Below are positions 1-13,475 of a stretch of DNA of 64,000 bases, in pieces. The DNA comes from Synchiropus splendidus. Its lineage: Eukaryota; Chordata; Actinopteri; Syngnathiformes; Callionymidae. The DNA lies in contig NC_071342.1 in assembly GCF_027744825.2 (NCBI RefSeq), positions 21,234,501 to 21,298,500 of the forward strand. The letters run 5' to 3'. Made by a program: the position numbers and the translations under genes. A model generated the notes under the pieces. The model saw only the letters and a program-made list of their open reading frames with translations. It had not been told where the DNA came from and made no database searches. Each line of letters begins with the position of its first letter. The first letter of the stretch is position 1.

Positions 1-46
1 CAATAGGTGAAAAAGTTCTACGTTGTCCACTGTTTATTCTGTGAAA

Positions 47-224
47 AATGAATAGACACATCTTCTCTAAATCTGACACTCTAGTTCTCGGTCGGAAAAG
101 AACGTTGGGTCCAGGTTACAGCTGAGGCTCTTCCCCAGTCAGAGTAGCAGTCCGTCATGGGGAAGAAAGAGCTGAGCCAGAAGGTAAAGCTCTCAACACA
201 GAAATATTAGGTGAGAAAGTTGTT
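47..224 (+). repeat. LINE ORF2-tail fragment, copy 1
   Basis: Contains the AAGAGCTGAGCCAGAAGG block typical of a common fish LINE whose reverse-transcriptase tail reads roughly VKKELSQKAKLS. It is truncated on both sides. The same 178-bp unit recurs at 2837-3016. Confidence 0.6.
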
Positions 225-1912
225 GATTCTGATTGTGTTTTGGCGTCACTGTTGAGTCGGTTGCTGGTTATGTTGTTACTTACGTCTTGGGCTGATTTGC
301 CTCGAGGAAAACATGGCAGTCCTCTTGCAGTTCACCAAACACACTTGGCCAGAAAAGTCTGAGACAAAATCCGACCCCCCACATGGACTAAAGTTTGTGT
401 TCATGTCGCACATTTCTAGTTAAACAGACTCTGTCCGGAAGTGTGTTAGTTACCTCCATGTAAATAGAAAAAGAATAAATCACAAAGACAATAATAAATT
501 CAATAAGAAATAATCATTAATAAATTAATAAAGTCATAGTGATCCAAAAAGGGGGTGGCAAAAAAATGTATGAACTGTTGAGGCAAACAGTGGAAAAACT
601 ACAGCGAAGAAGTGCAACAGAAAAAAGTGGACCCATAAAATACGTCAGTGACTGAACAAAAGTCAGCCTCGGCAAAACTAATATAAAAAAAAGGTTTACA
701 TGAAATGAATCTGACAGATCAAAAGCTCTAAACTAGTAAACTAATAAGTGGTAATACAAAATAAATTCCATGAAAAATGTAGATGTAAAATGTCAAGAGC
801 ATAGATGGCTGTCACTGTAAAGAGGTCATCCTGGGTCCACACAGTTATACAGTTTTGTCAAGTTGAAAACTCAACTTAACAAAAAAAGGAAGTGGAAGAA
901 CAAAATAAAACATAACAATTGTCACACATTGACAGAAAAAAAAGAATTTCCTCCTCAAATACCATGCTGTCAACAGCAGAATTTTCAATCTGAAAAAAAA
1001 GCGACTTAACTGACTGAACTTTATTTACACTGATAATGAATCGCATTAAACCTGCTGCATTGTGCTTTTATAGTCCCATATTATGCTGCGAGTGATCTGG
1101 TGTGAAACTCTGGTAATCAGATTAACTGAGGAATATATCGACTTGTGTGTTGCAGCAGAATCACACTGAGGGATTAGAATGGTTAATCTCTATTTTGAAT
1201 ACCAATTGCGACGCTAATGTTTCCTGGTGATGTCTGAGCAAATGATTTCTGCTTTCAAGAAGGAAGGCTCCGTCAAAAACTGCTCCCTCTGTTCTCTGGA
1301 AAGTCATTGCCCGATGCCGAATACATTAGCATGTGAATTTATGTTAATGCCAGGTTTCTTCTCTGTTCCCCCCGAGCTGCTGTCACTTCCTGTATGGTGC
1401 TGAAGGGAACCGGCTCGGAAGCGCTCCCCTCTTCGGAGACAAATGTTTTCCAGCGTGAGATAATGATTTACACACGCTCACGTTTATTGCCGACACTTGC
1501 CAACCATCCCTCCTGAGTTCTTGAGTCAGGAAAAGTGGTGAGAGTGTCAGACAACTTTGTCCTGGTGAGGCCGAGAGTGATTCATCTTCAGACTCACACA
1601 CACACACACACCCCGGCTGTCAGAGCGCTGCTCTCAGGGGCGTCCGGTTAAAGCTTGCCCTTGTTCCACGTCCTCCTGTCTGTGGTTCCTGGCCCGCTGA
1701 GGCCTCACTCTGCTGTTTCTGGACACTTAAGCGTGCAAATATTCAGCCTCCCACTGGACGCAGTCGAGGTCCATTGTTGTGAAAGTTGTTGCAGGATTAA
1801 GAAAGTGGAGTATAAACACCAGCGCTGCTCCTATTTGGAGCTGACCTTTCAAAGTGGCTGGAAAAGTTTGGAAAAACTCTCATCAAGCGCTCCAAATGTT
1901 TCAGGGATAGAG

Positions 1913-2557
1913 CAGCGCTCCCCAACCTTTTTATCACTGCGAATCGGTAAATTGGAACGTGGCCTGGAAGTTGCCACTTTGTCCAGTCATATAAGGCCTC
2001 TGCGTGTTTGTGTGCCCACTAAGACTCACATACTCTCCTCCTCTCGACCTGTGCCCTAACGCGCTCGGACTCTGGTCGCCATGGTAACGCCCAGACATGC
2101 CTTCAAAACAGCACACAGATACAGCACAATACTGAATATAAAGTGATGAAAATTTTAGCTCACCATATTGTTAAATCGATGGCAGCCCTGAGCTTGTTTC
2201 TCTGCAATGAGACCGTCCCATCTGGGAGTGACGGTAGATGACCGCGATAAATCCATATTTCAAGTACGACTCCTGGTATTGTTTGTAAAAAAAACATTGT
2301 TCTTCTTGGAAGTTGTAGGCTCTTTGCAAAGAAACAACTGTTTCCTACTCATTTTGCGAGCATGTGGGATAAATTTTGGCTCTCAAGTGATCGAGGCTTA
2401 ACCGAGAGAATCCAGTCATTTTTCAAAATAAAAGATCCTTCAGACTCAGACCATACACAAAACGGAAACAATGGCAGTGAATTATTTCTTGTGCGGCCCG
2501 GTACCAAGTGATCCATGGACGGTACCGGTCCGCGGCCCCGGGGGTTGGGGACCACTC
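1913..2557. mobile_element. Non-autonomous hAT element (645 bp)
   Basis: The left end CAGCGCTCCCCAACC and the inverted right end GAGTGGTCCCCAACC form hAT-type terminal inverted repeats. The 8-bp flanks GGATAGAG and AAATAGAG agree at 6 of 8 positions, consistent with an eroded target-site duplication. No transposase frame. Confidence 0.7.
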
Positions 2558-2836
2558 AAATAGAGGATATTTTCAATGTAGGTGACGGAGACAGTCTTCC
2601 ATGTTGCATGTAGATTCATACATTTTTAAATGGAGGCTAAGGGCTTGGGACGTGGCTGTGTTGGGTGAGGTCTCCATGACTGAAGCCCGTGGCTTTGTAT
2701 TTCAGGTGAGACAAAGTATCAGACCGAAAGGAGTGCCAATCCATGACTAACCTTAACCTCCATCTGTTTGTTGTGACGCTCTGCCCATGGGGCCAGACAT
2801 GTAAAAGTCCCCTAAAAAATAATTGTAGTTAGTGAG

Positions 2837-3016
2837 AATGTGATGAGACACATCTTCTCTAAGTCTGACACTCTAGTTCTCGATCAGAAAAGAACGTTGG
2901 GTCCAGGTTACAGCTGAGGCTCTTCCCCAGTAAGAGTAGCAGTCCGTTATGGTGAAGAAAGAGCTGAGCCAGAAGGTAAAGCTCTTCATGCAGAAAATAT
3001 TAGGTGAGAAAGTTGT
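2837..3016 (+). repeat. LINE ORF2-tail fragment, copy 2
   Basis: Nearly the same sequence as 47-224, including identical unusual flanks on the 5' side (GACACATCTTCTCTAA), so the two share one truncated source rather than being independent full insertions. Confidence 0.6.
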
Positions 3017-5526
3017 GTCATTTCTGGTGTTGATAAAACTCCCAGATGTTGTCGAGGCAGCAATAATCCCCCAACAGCAGCTGTGATTTGTGAGGTCACC
3101 TCTGTGTGTGTCTCCTGCAGTAGCGCAGTGAACGTGCTCCTGCACAGTAGGCAGCTTGGAGGCAGCAGTGTGAAGATCAGAGGCGCTCTGAAGAACCCTC
3201 CTCCGCCTCCTCTTCACTCTGCTGACACACCTCATGCCTCTTCGCTCCTTTCACCTCAGCTTCGATCTTTAGCACTTACAACCCAGGTTTTTGCTGCTAA
3301 CATTGCCTAAAACTGCATATTTTTGTCTGCTTTATTCCCGACGCTTTGAAGAGACGGCGTTCCCGGCGCTGATGTTGGAAGTTCAAAGACATTTTTAATG
3401 AGTTCAGTGGCAAAGCTTGAAGTATTTAGTGAGTTTGTTGGTTTAAAAAAAGGCGTCACTGTCATGGGCTGAACGGGTTTAGAAAAAATCAAGTGGAGAT
3501 TCTTCTGGAAGATACTGTTACTTCCATCTCATTCACTTCAAGTCAGCAATACTCACATTGTACACTGGCATTAACAAAAGTGACAGTGAAGTGATCTCAG
3601 TTTCCTTTATTAGAATCATGGATGCACCTTCTGTACAACTGAAGGAACGAAATGTAGGTCACATAGTGTAAAAGAAATCCCACCAACCGGGTGCAGGAAG
3701 GACTCACCAGCTTCTGGTGCCGGTCAGTGTTGCTGTTGACCCATTTTCTTGCATATAAAAAAGAAAATGTATAAAAAAAATTAAATAGAAGAAAAAGAAA
3801 GAAAGAAATATTCTCACCAAACTGCTTGTTTTTTGCAAATGTGATGTTCCAACACTAGGCCACTGGATCTGTTTGGTCCTGCAATGCATGCTGGGACTCT
3901 CAATATAATGATTTATGACTGAATCGTAATATCAAGAAACTCAATTAAAATAAGAATAAAGTTCCATTCCATTGTTCCACTGGTTGGTGATGTATGATGT
4001 TTGTGTTGGGCATGTTTTCTTTATAAATCATTTTGCGGTTGATTCATTGAAAATCAATATGTGCTCTGAGAAATAAGTAGTATCGGCCCGATTTTTCCTG
4101 CATAACTCACACCATCTGCAGCTTCCTTCCCGCCGTGACCGTGACGCTTGGCTCCAGACTGTCCTTCACCCTGCATGCCAACTAGTTTTTTTTTTAAAAA
4201 AGCAGGTGAAATCAGAGGTTCTGTGCAAAGACAACACCCCGTTTTGTAGCAGTGATCAGGAAAGCAACCCGGATCACAGAGGGCTTCGCTGGCCCCCTCC
4301 ACCCTCCTCCAGCGTCTGCCAACAGACAGACGCTTCAAGGCCCCCCACACGTCTGTTGGACAGACACTTATCCGTCAAGTCAAAACCAGCAAGCACTGTG
4401 AGGCTGCGAAAGTTTCCCCAACAAAGTTTGGGTCTGAAGAACACCAGGCAGGTGGACATGTTGTCTGGTTGATTTGTTGTATTTTTGTGCGTTTTCTCTC
4501 TCTGATTCGGGAGAAATCCGACTGTTTGATGGGCAAAGCAGCAAAGACACCTGTGTTGGCAGAGCGATGTAGGAAAGGAAAGAAAACGTGGCATTGTTTG
4601 AATTCCCACTGGCTGCTCCGTCTCTCTGAGCTCGGCTTCTAATATTTGGAAGCATCTCTGCTCTCCCAGGTGGCGAGCAGAGTGATGGGAGATGGTGCGA
4701 TTATTTCCCCAGCAGTGGAAGATATAGCTCATTTGTTACACTCCTGCGACCGGGCTGGATGGCCGTCTACTAAGGATAATTGCCTGCTCCCCTGTTGCTC
4801 TCCTCTCCTCCCTTTCACTCGCCCCCCCCCACCATGGGCATCACATTACTCTGCCCCCCTTTGTCACTCCATTTCCTCAGTGGAGAGGCGACATCCATTT
4901 CCGTCATGTGGGCTCATTAAAGTCTGGAGTTTCAGCTGGGAGAGCGACGTCGCCACTGACAGATTGTCAAATAGACAGGTAAACAACTAAAGGTGGCAGA
5001 GAGTGGATGGGTGGCTGCAGAGGTCAGAGGTGACACAGGAGCTCAGCTGCTCACACCGGAGAGCAGAACCCTTGTTAGGAGAGGGAGAAGCTTGGGAAGT
5101 AAGTGGGCGGGAGGGTGACAGACACAGAGGTAGCGACACACTAGTCGTGTCATCAGAAAGGTCAGAAGATGATGGAACCTTTGCTGGCGTTTCCTCTCTC
5201 CTCGTGCTTGCTCGGAGGAAGGGCTTAGATAAGAGCTGAATTTGCAAAACAACCTGCCTTTTGTGGAGTTTACAACCTGTCCTTCGACTAAACTTCCCTT
5301 TTATGGGGTTGGAGATAAAAAGCCACTCGAGCGGCAGATGGATTTAATGGCTGTAAGACGTCCAGAGTGCACTGCAACCACAAAATACTGTGTAAACCGT
5401 GACAAATGCGGTAACACCACGATGCTCCTGCACTACGTAGTTGTCAAATTTCAGCTCAGAAGTAGATTATGTTCGGTGTCTGTGTTTCGTAGTCGTGCAC
5501 ATGATCCCTGGTTATGTTGCATGTTG

Positions 5527-5895
5527 TAGAGGTGTTCCGATCTGATATTAATAGTGGATGTCAATTTTGGATATCGGTCGATATCAAGCATCAAACAAGC
5601 ATCAGATTTTATTATTTGCATCTAAACTCTCCGATATTTCTTCTCCAGCACTTCTTGACAATATCTCCAAAATATTAATGGAAATATCGACAAGCTAATA
5701 ACAGATTTAAATTTTATTAAAATGTATGTTTCCAATTGAAGAAGTCCGTTTTTCTACTGTTGCTGACTAACAAATGATAAAAATATGTGTGATTCATGCT
5801 TATATCAGGTGGATATTAACATCGGCCTATGCTCAAGGCTGCAATATCGGTATCGTATCGGAAGTGGAAAAGTTGTATCGGAATATCGCTATTAT
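5527..5895. repeat. DNA-transposon-like remnant rich in CGATAT/ATATCG
   Basis: Starts with GAGGTGTTCCGATCTGAT and ends with TATCGG-rich sequence. Repeated ATCGG/CCGAT words on both strands resemble the subterminal repeats of a common fish hAT family. Ends are not precise. Confidence 0.4.
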
Positions 5896-7091
5896 GTTGT
5901 GCTTTCCGCTTGTCAACAGTTGTCATGGAAAACAAGTGTCGTTCAGTGACAAAATGATTATAGTTAGGTTGTGCAGCGTTGTTTTACATGTTTGGGCGCG
6001 AGTCTCACTCAGGCCCAAGTATCACTTCAAGTTCAGTTTCAAGCCCTGCCACAATTCTTCAAAACACTCAGACATTGACTTGTCAACTGGCACAAACATT
6101 GAATCTTTGGAGTGTAAGTTGATCGCTGTAAATACATGAAATACTTCTTATATATCATGTGATGCTTATTCATGTCATTCCACATTGTATAGTCCACACG
6201 ATTCTCTTCCTCAATCATCCTGTTCTCTCAGACCTCAAAAGCTGAAATCATGCTAAAGGTCTCACCATGAAAATGTATCTTATCTTGGGGGAAAAAAGGG
6301 AGAAAAGCAGTTTTTAACAACCCTACAGCCACTGAATCCAAATAAACCCGGGCCACCTGCGAATAGCTGAAATCTTGAAAGGGTTCATTCATTATGAACC
6401 TAACTTTTCTCCCCATGAGTGAAGACATTGGCTGTGTCATTTCCTCACTCGCAGTTTTAGGGAGAGCTTTGTTCCACCTCCGCAACTTTGATATCTTTGC
6501 GCCTCCGTGGAGAATAAATTGCAAAACTGTGACGGCAACCAGTGTTTTCCCACTGGATAATGTGACGTTTTGTGATTAAAATCGGATCCAGAAAGGTGAT
6601 AAAATGGCTCTCATTTAGCCGTAACGGTTCACATGAGGTTTCCTCCGTCTCTTCTGTCATCATTGCGGGTGTCAGGACATGAGAGCGCAGACCCAGCTCT
6701 GCTGTTCTTCACCTTATCAGACCAGGCTGACGTTTCTCTTGGGTGAATTTATTATACGTGGAATGACCTCAAATTATTTAATATTTAAAACTGTTCTTAA
6801 GCTTACGTGAGGTGATGTTTTCCTGTCTGTTACCATGGTTTTAATGTGGCCCTTAAAGCTGAATTACTCGCATCGATGGTGATCTGCAGATTTGGGCTCA
6901 ACCACCTTCACACAGGTTCAGATTTAGGTTGTTAGTTCTCACAAAAAGATCAGAAGATTTGTCAGAGGACTGTTATATAGCAATATTGCTATTCAGTCCA
7001 TGCCTCACTCATTTCTCATTTCATGCATCAACATTTTTCATTCTGACACAGACAACACTCGCTTCATGGCCATGGGAACTACTCTCAACAT

Positions 7092-7638
7092 CAAAGGTGG
7101 GCAATTGAATTACCTAAAGGGACAGAGTTGTGAGTGGCCATCATCAAAAGAAAGAGAGCAATGACTACAAAACATGATGGAAAAATATCCCAAATACACA
7201 CTTAAGTAACAAGGACAAAGTGAACCTAAAAATATTAAACGTAATTAAAGATATTAAGAAGGGCAAATATGCCAGGAAACTTATTGAAATATTTCATTTT
7301 GTATGCACTTAATTCGAATATAAATCCACTGTGGACCAGACTTTCAAGATAAAAAAAAAAGTAATGTATCTCAAAATATATTTTCAGTATTCCTTCACTG
7401 TATTTTGAGGAACAAGAAAAACACTAAAATGGCCGATGAAAAGAAGATTTTTTTTGTCTTAACACTAGAGCATGCTATATTTACTGCTTAAGTGGTGGTG
7501 GTGACTAAAAGAGAAAGAAAAAAAAAAAGGCAGAAAAAAGGACATATTAGTTCTAGGTTTAGTCTGATGTTAAACGGGCCACGAAAATACAGGCATCGGG
7601 CCGCATATGGCCCCCGGGCTGCACTTTGCCCAGATTTG
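7092..7638. mobile_element. Non-autonomous hAT element (547 bp)
   Basis: The left end CAAAGGTGGGCAAT and inverted right end CAAATCTGGGCAAAG match, and the GGCCGCATATGGCCCCCGG subterminal block is typical of hAT relics. Flanks CTCAACAT and CTCTAAAT agree at 6 of 8. The interior is AT-rich and non-coding. Confidence 0.6.
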
Positions 7639-9044
7639 CTCTAAATTCTAACAAACAAAAAAACAGACTGACCACATCTTAATATTTCATGCTATTCCGG
7701 AACAGAAACCTGCCTCACTTCTCTGCTGTTTTACTGCTGCAGGTGATGGTGTTGAACCATAAATGGATTCTCCAATTTGAGCAACCATAGAACGTATTGT
7801 TGCTAGCTGTTAGCACAGTGTTCCTATTGGCACTTCATTCATTGACAGATGAACTGGCTTTATGTAGCACTTTACGTAGATAAGAACAAATTGGAGCAAT
7901 CAAACTCAGCGGTTCAATGACATTTTACGGAGTAAGTCTATTTTTCTTATTTAGTTTGCTGTGTTGCAAAAGCTCCTGCTATTTTCAACATTTTCGCCTA
8001 CACATCTCCAGAACCTCACTGCCTTCACCGACGTACCCTGTTAGCGACTGAATATTCCCTTCTGTCTCTGGATGGAAAATGTGATTTGATAGCCAGTGAC
8101 TTAGTTTTATACATTTTCTCGATCTCTGCTCACAGTCAGTGAAGCTATAGAGGTGGATATGTCTGATAGCTGTTCTGCATCTGCAGTCGATAAACTCGAC
8201 CTGTTTCTCAGGTTGTTGAAAATTCTGACGCTGCGTAGTGCATCAACGGTGCTACACTTCCAGCAAACACACACAGAGAGTGAGTGAGAAGAGTCTCGGA
8301 TTGACTGACAGAGGTGGTTTGGGTTGTACGCTTGTGACATCACATGGCCCTGGACAGACGGTGACAGACTCGGGAGACACTCTCACCACTTGATAATGGA
8401 GTATCAGATGACTTTGTTGCGACTGCCACATACACTAGCAGGCTGCCCTCGGGCCTCTCTGTCCTTGTGAGTCCCAAAATGTTGAACTTCTGCTGCTATA
8501 AATCAGGAAGATGCAATGGCCCTGACACTGTGCCCTCAGACCGCCTTCTGCCCAGGCCTCCCTCTGGTTAATCCCACTGCCCAAACTCTGTGCACACATG
8601 CAGCTATTAAATCCACATTAGCTGCGTCTGCTCTGCTCTCGAAAAGGCTTCTTTCATGTCGCGCTGTGAAGCTGAGAGTCGCTTAAAATCCCAGAATGGA
8701 CTGCATGTTGTTTACCTTTTTAATCCACCACGCTCCTTCGCTAGAATCTCGGAACTGTTATCAGAGCGTACGAAGCTTCTGCAACACAGAGGGGGAAAGA
8801 GTAAGTCAGTGGACGGCGTCAGGCTGCAGATTTTCTGTTTTCTAGGTCAGGTAAGTGCCAAGTCGGCCAGAAGCCTCTCGCTGAGACACGTGGGAGAAAC
8901 AAGAGCGGATAGAGGGGCGCTGCTGGAGGGAAGGGAGGGAGAACATAACCTCACTCCCACTTTTTAAGTTGAGCGGAAATACAACACCGACATCCTTCCT
9001 TCACTCTGAATAAGTTTCAGTTCCATTGTTTGTACAGTGACTTC

Positions 9045-10200
9045 AGTCATTCCAGTAACACCTTTCTTAGTAATGCATTAGTCTTATGTCACAACCTATT
9101 TCAAACAAAGTCATCAAATTAAAGTTACTTATCTAAGTCACCGTGCGTTACTATTGTTGCCATTGTCGGAAGCGAAATATAACTGTTCGCTTTCTTCATC
9201 CGTGTCTTTGGGCATGACGTCATGTGCGGGACACGCCAGTCACGGTTTCAACACGCGGCCAGCTCACGTGTCAAGCTGCCTGCTACACGGCAGTAAATAA
9301 CAGAGCCGTGAGGAGAGCAATGCACGTTTCTAGCTGAAAATGCAGCCACTACTTTGAATTATTGTCTGCTTTAGATGACTGTATTAACCCTGCAGGGTCC
9401 AGCAACACGCAGAAATCACCGGTTAAAGAGATCGAAATAAAGTAGCCTCGCAAATGTGTCGAAAGTGCGGACTCAAAAAACTACGTACCAGTTTTTTTTT
9501 TTAATCCTCTTGGTAGGTCAAGTTAAATGATACTGATGATAGGTTTTCAGACATTTATAGATTATTTTTTTCTGTGGTGCAGGAAGAAGCGGTACTGATG
9601 TGATGTACTGATGTTGCATTTTCTCTCAAAATTCGGAAATAAAATCATCCTCCGGCGCGACGGAGCGTAGAGGCGAGTAACAGCAGCCACTTAAGTGCAA
9701 CTGCTGCCTCCAGGTGGCCAACAGGAGAGGTGACACACTAAGACTGACTAAACTTTTGCCTCGTAGTTTAAGAAAAGCAAAAAAGCTAAATAATTATAAA
9801 AAAAACAATGGGGCATTCCTGACATTTTATTATATAAATGGCAATATATCAATATATTGTTTTGTTTTTTTACACTTTTTGTGAGTGGTTTTCGATCAAA
9901 TGGGTCAGAGTGTGTCAAAGTAAAACATTGACTGGACATTCATAAAACTGAGATTGTGCTATAAAATGACCCAAACATGGAAAAACACTGGACTCCCAAG
10001 AACTCCAACCTCAAAATTGACATGAAAGACATTGTTTAGGCAATGAGAGCTGTAGTCAGCTACCAAATGTAACTTGACAAGTAACTTGTAATCTAACTTA
10101 GTTACTTTTCAATTCAAGTAATCAGTAAAGTAACTAAGTTACTTTTTGAGAGAGTAATCAGTAGTCGGATTACTTTTTCAAAGTAACTGTGGCAACACTG
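9045..10200. mobile_element. hAT-like element with GTAACTTnnTTAC subterminal repeats
   Basis: The right end, inverted, reads CAGTGTTGCCACAGTTACTT, followed by many AAGTAAC/GTTACTT words (10060-10190), the hallmark of an abundant fish DNA-element family. The left end is eroded near 9045. The GC-rich core at 9180-9310 belongs to the element. Confidence 0.5.
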
Positions 10201-10889
10201 AGGAACTTGAGCGCCTGAGCCGTGATAGGAAGGGTCCCGTACAAGCAGGCGCTGACATGCTAGCCAGCTCCGTTCAAGGGAGCGAGGCAAAGACTTTTCA
10301 GGGTCTGATGAACATGTCATCCAGTGGAGAGACGGAATCATTTGCTCTTTCATTTGCTTCATTCCGCTGGAGGTGCTGCGCACCACAGCGGCTGCTGTCA
10401 GCCTGTAGGAAATGAAAGTGTTTACAAAGATCAGCTGTCCGTTCGAGTAGCTGGGGGACGCGCTACGACGCTAATGAGCATCGTCGTGGATCAGACGTCT
10501 ATGAGTCAAGCCAAACTTTGCGCAACCTAATTGCTGAGACGTTTGAGATTCATGACAGCGGCGAACAGGATTTTCGATTCTCTCTGTAAATACAAGCAGG
10601 GCATTATTACGCTGACATCTCAGTCAGCGAGAATTATGCAGGGATTTGTTGCTACCGGGGGAAATGCCAGGCCTGTCGATGCAGAGGAATGGCGCCACAT
10701 GTTCACTCAACTCAAGTAAACAGCGATTCATCCACTAACTACAACAACAAATCAATTATCACATCAAACATAGAAACTTCGGCGGCACAGACACGGTGAT
10801 TTGTTGTCGGAATTGGCTCTGAAAGGAGAAGTTTTCATTAGTTAGGCCAATGTACCTCCTCTGTATTACCTGACACATCACATATTTTC

Positions 10890-11065
10890 CACTAGATATG
10901 AATTCATCTTCTCTTATTCCATGTTGGGTCACATGGGGCTGGAGCTTATCCCAGTTACCTGAGAACAGAGCACCAACACACTCACACCTACAGACATTTT
11001 GGTGTCAACAATTCACCTCAAGATTGTGGGAGGAAACCAGAGAATGTACAGGCTCCACACAGAAA
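10890..11065 (+). repeat. Dispersed teleost repeat (GGGCTGGAGCTTATCCCAG type)
   Basis: Carries the landmarks GGGGCTGGAGC-TATCCCAG, ACACTCACACCTACAG and TGTGGGAGGAAACC. I recognise these as a very common non-coding fish repeat. Clade not assigned. Confidence 0.5.
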
Positions 11066-11070
11066 ATACA

Positions 11071-11255
11071 CATAACATCCGACTTACGACTGGGACGGGT
11101 TCCGACCAACCGGTCGTAAGTCAGATTGGACGTTACTAAGTCGAATGCCATTCAAAGTGGCCAACTTGAGGGTTATAGCTACTACTGTTGAGGTAGATGC
11201 TGGGATACTGTGGGTAGACGTAAGTCGAGCAGGTTGAAAGTCGGGTGTTATGTAT
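11071..11255. mobile_element. Small MITE with GTAAGTCG motifs
   Basis: The ends ATAACATCCGACTT and, inverted, ATAACACCCGACTT form a terminal inverted repeat. Internal GTAAGTC/GACTTAC words recur on both strands. About 185 bp and non-coding. Confidence 0.55.
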
Positions 11256-11599
11256 AACACAATTCCACTGCAAGAGTTGCCTGAGGCAGTTGAACCGACT
11301 ACCGTGTTTCTGTGGCTGCAGCACTTGGTTCTTGGAAACCTACTTCTGGCATTTGGTGAGTTGGTTTAGGTGGGTTAGTAAGTTGGTAAATCCACGTCTT
11401 CATGACAAGTTCATGACAAAATTTATTTAATACCTTTGCAGAGAGGACGGCTGGACGGTGATAGAGTTGCCTGATGAATATGGACTCATACGTGGACACA
11501 TGAACGTTACAACCCTCAAGTGTCCTCTGGGGATGAACATAGCCACAGCGAAGACTCAGAGGTTGCCATTGGAAGTGACTGGAAAGGATTAAATCAGAA

Positions 11600-11835
11600 A
11601 TGAGTTTATCAGATGGACCTGTGGAGAAGTTTGGAGACGAAGTTAGAGGTCACACAGTTTGAACACGTGGAGAGGAGGGACAGTGGTGGACCAACAGTGT
11701 TGGAGATGAAGAAGAGGAGGACAACCAATGATGTTCATGATGAATTAGGTGTGACTGAAGGAAGTGAGAGGACTTGCTGTGATGAGTGTGTTGGGAAATG
11801 GTCCGGGCAAATCGAGCCTCAACGACAAATATGAA
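11600..11835 (+). repeat. RTE-like LINE ORF2 C-terminal fragment, plus strand
   Basis: The frame at 11613-11834 reads QFEHVERRDSGG and GVTEGSERT. This resembles the WFGHVERRDSGR...GVTEEDA tail of fish RTE-type LINE proteins. Degraded. Confidence 0.5.
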
Positions 11836-12794
11836 CCATGGAGATATGGTCGCCTTTACATGTTTGTACTTGTTTTTTGTGAGTGAACGCAAACATACTG
11901 AAGACTCATTTGAGTCAAGTTGATCCTTCATACAAGAAATCCATGACTAAAAGTAAAGCCAAATTTCAAAATATAACACTATTGAGAAACACTGACTCAC
12001 AATTGAAACAATAGGCGGCAGCGCCAATCCCTCCCCACCTGTGGAGAGAGTGTTGCGTCACTTCGTTTGGTTTCTTTAAATACGTCATCAATATTGACTG
12101 ATGACATGCGGCGCCCCCTGCTTCTGCACACAAAACCGCTTCTGCTGTGAGTCAGTGCCGTGACAAGCTGCCACACAACTGCTGTCACTTTTGCTGGGAG
12201 TCCAGGAAACGACTGTCCAACATGTTCTACTGCTGATGTTTGACTTCTTCTTCTCAGTCACTTGACTGTCTGACAAAAAAAGTACGACAATTGTTGACCA
12301 GTTTGTGTTTGCGTTATCACAATCAGCCAACCACAAACCTGATTGCGTCGTGTATTTGCGTGTAAAAAAAAGCCTGAAACAATGAAGCTATTAAGTGATT
12401 GTGGTTTGTGGCGCTGGTTAATAATCTAATGGCTTCAGCCTGAGCAGCAGAGCACAGTCAGGCTGCTTCACCAGATGAAATGGGACGCACACATTCCCAA
12501 ATGATGAAGGGTGCACTGATCTACTGCCGTCAACAATAACGTCACTGGTTGTTTCAACACGCTCCAACACTCTCACTCAGAAATCGTTCCCAGTCGCTTC
12601 AATAAATAGCGTTTTCATGGTCATTCATGAGGCCCGTCCTGGAATGAAGCTAGCGGTTTTGGATCTGTTGTGTCGTGCAACGACACACTTTGTATGTAAC
12701 TGAATGGCATGACATAAAAACAAAAAGTTGCCTGGAAGAAAGCAAAAAGTCCAGTTTCGTAAGGTCTGCTGAAAACCTCTTTCTGGCCCATTAT

Positions 12795-13260
12795 CTCTCT
12801 ATTATGTCCTGCGTCTGCCCCGGGGCCTCCTCCAAGTGGAACACAGCACTGGGGAGGTGTCCAGGAAATGATGCCCAAGCCATCTTAACTGTCCTTCTTT
12901 GGAGGTTCCATTTTGAGTCTCTCCTGGATGAACACAGAACTCCACCAGTTAGTGAAGAGCATTGTAGCAGGTTGAAACCGAGTCTTCATGACTGAAGGTG
13001 CGGCTTCGATCCACCTGTGCATCTCCATCCTTCACACATGAACAAGACTCAGGATCCTTGAACTCTCCCACCTGAGGATGAATTGCCAACCTAGATAGGA
13101 CAGTCCATCCTTTGCTGAGAACCATGGGCTCAGATGTTGAGGAAGTAGTCCTCATCCCACTAGTGTCATGTATTTGTAACCAGTTCTGTAGACTGGTAGT
13201 GCTGATCTGAATAGGAGTAATGAGGTCCAGAGACCTCTGCATTGAAGACCCTGTGCGTCC
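12795..13260 (-). repeat. LINE ORF2-tail fragment, minus strand, internally deleted
   Basis: Landmarks in correct order for the same LINE family as 47-224 but inverted: GTCTGCCCCGGGGCCTCCTCC at 12812, then CTTGAACTC, then GAGAACCATGGGCTCAGAT at 13119. Several deletions; no intact frame. Confidence 0.55.
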
Positions 13261-13399
13261 CAGAAAAAAAACATTGCTCATTTAAAACCAACAAACCAGC
13301 ATTTATTCAGAGCGAGAAAAGAACATCAGCTGGCTGATGTAGTCCATACATCTTGCTCAGATTGTCAGAGCTGTGACTCAGAAGAACCATGTTGTACAT

Positions 13400-13475
13400 C
13401 AGAACTGGGGCAAAGTGTGGCTTGGGGGCCAAATGTGGCTCTTTGACTGTATTTATGTGGCCCTCCCGATGTCAG
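13400..13475. repeat. hAT terminal fragment
   Basis: ACTGGGGCAAAGTGTGGC followed by GGGGGCCAAATGTGGC resembles the end of a GGGCAAA-type hAT element. The partner end was not found. Confidence 0.3.
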
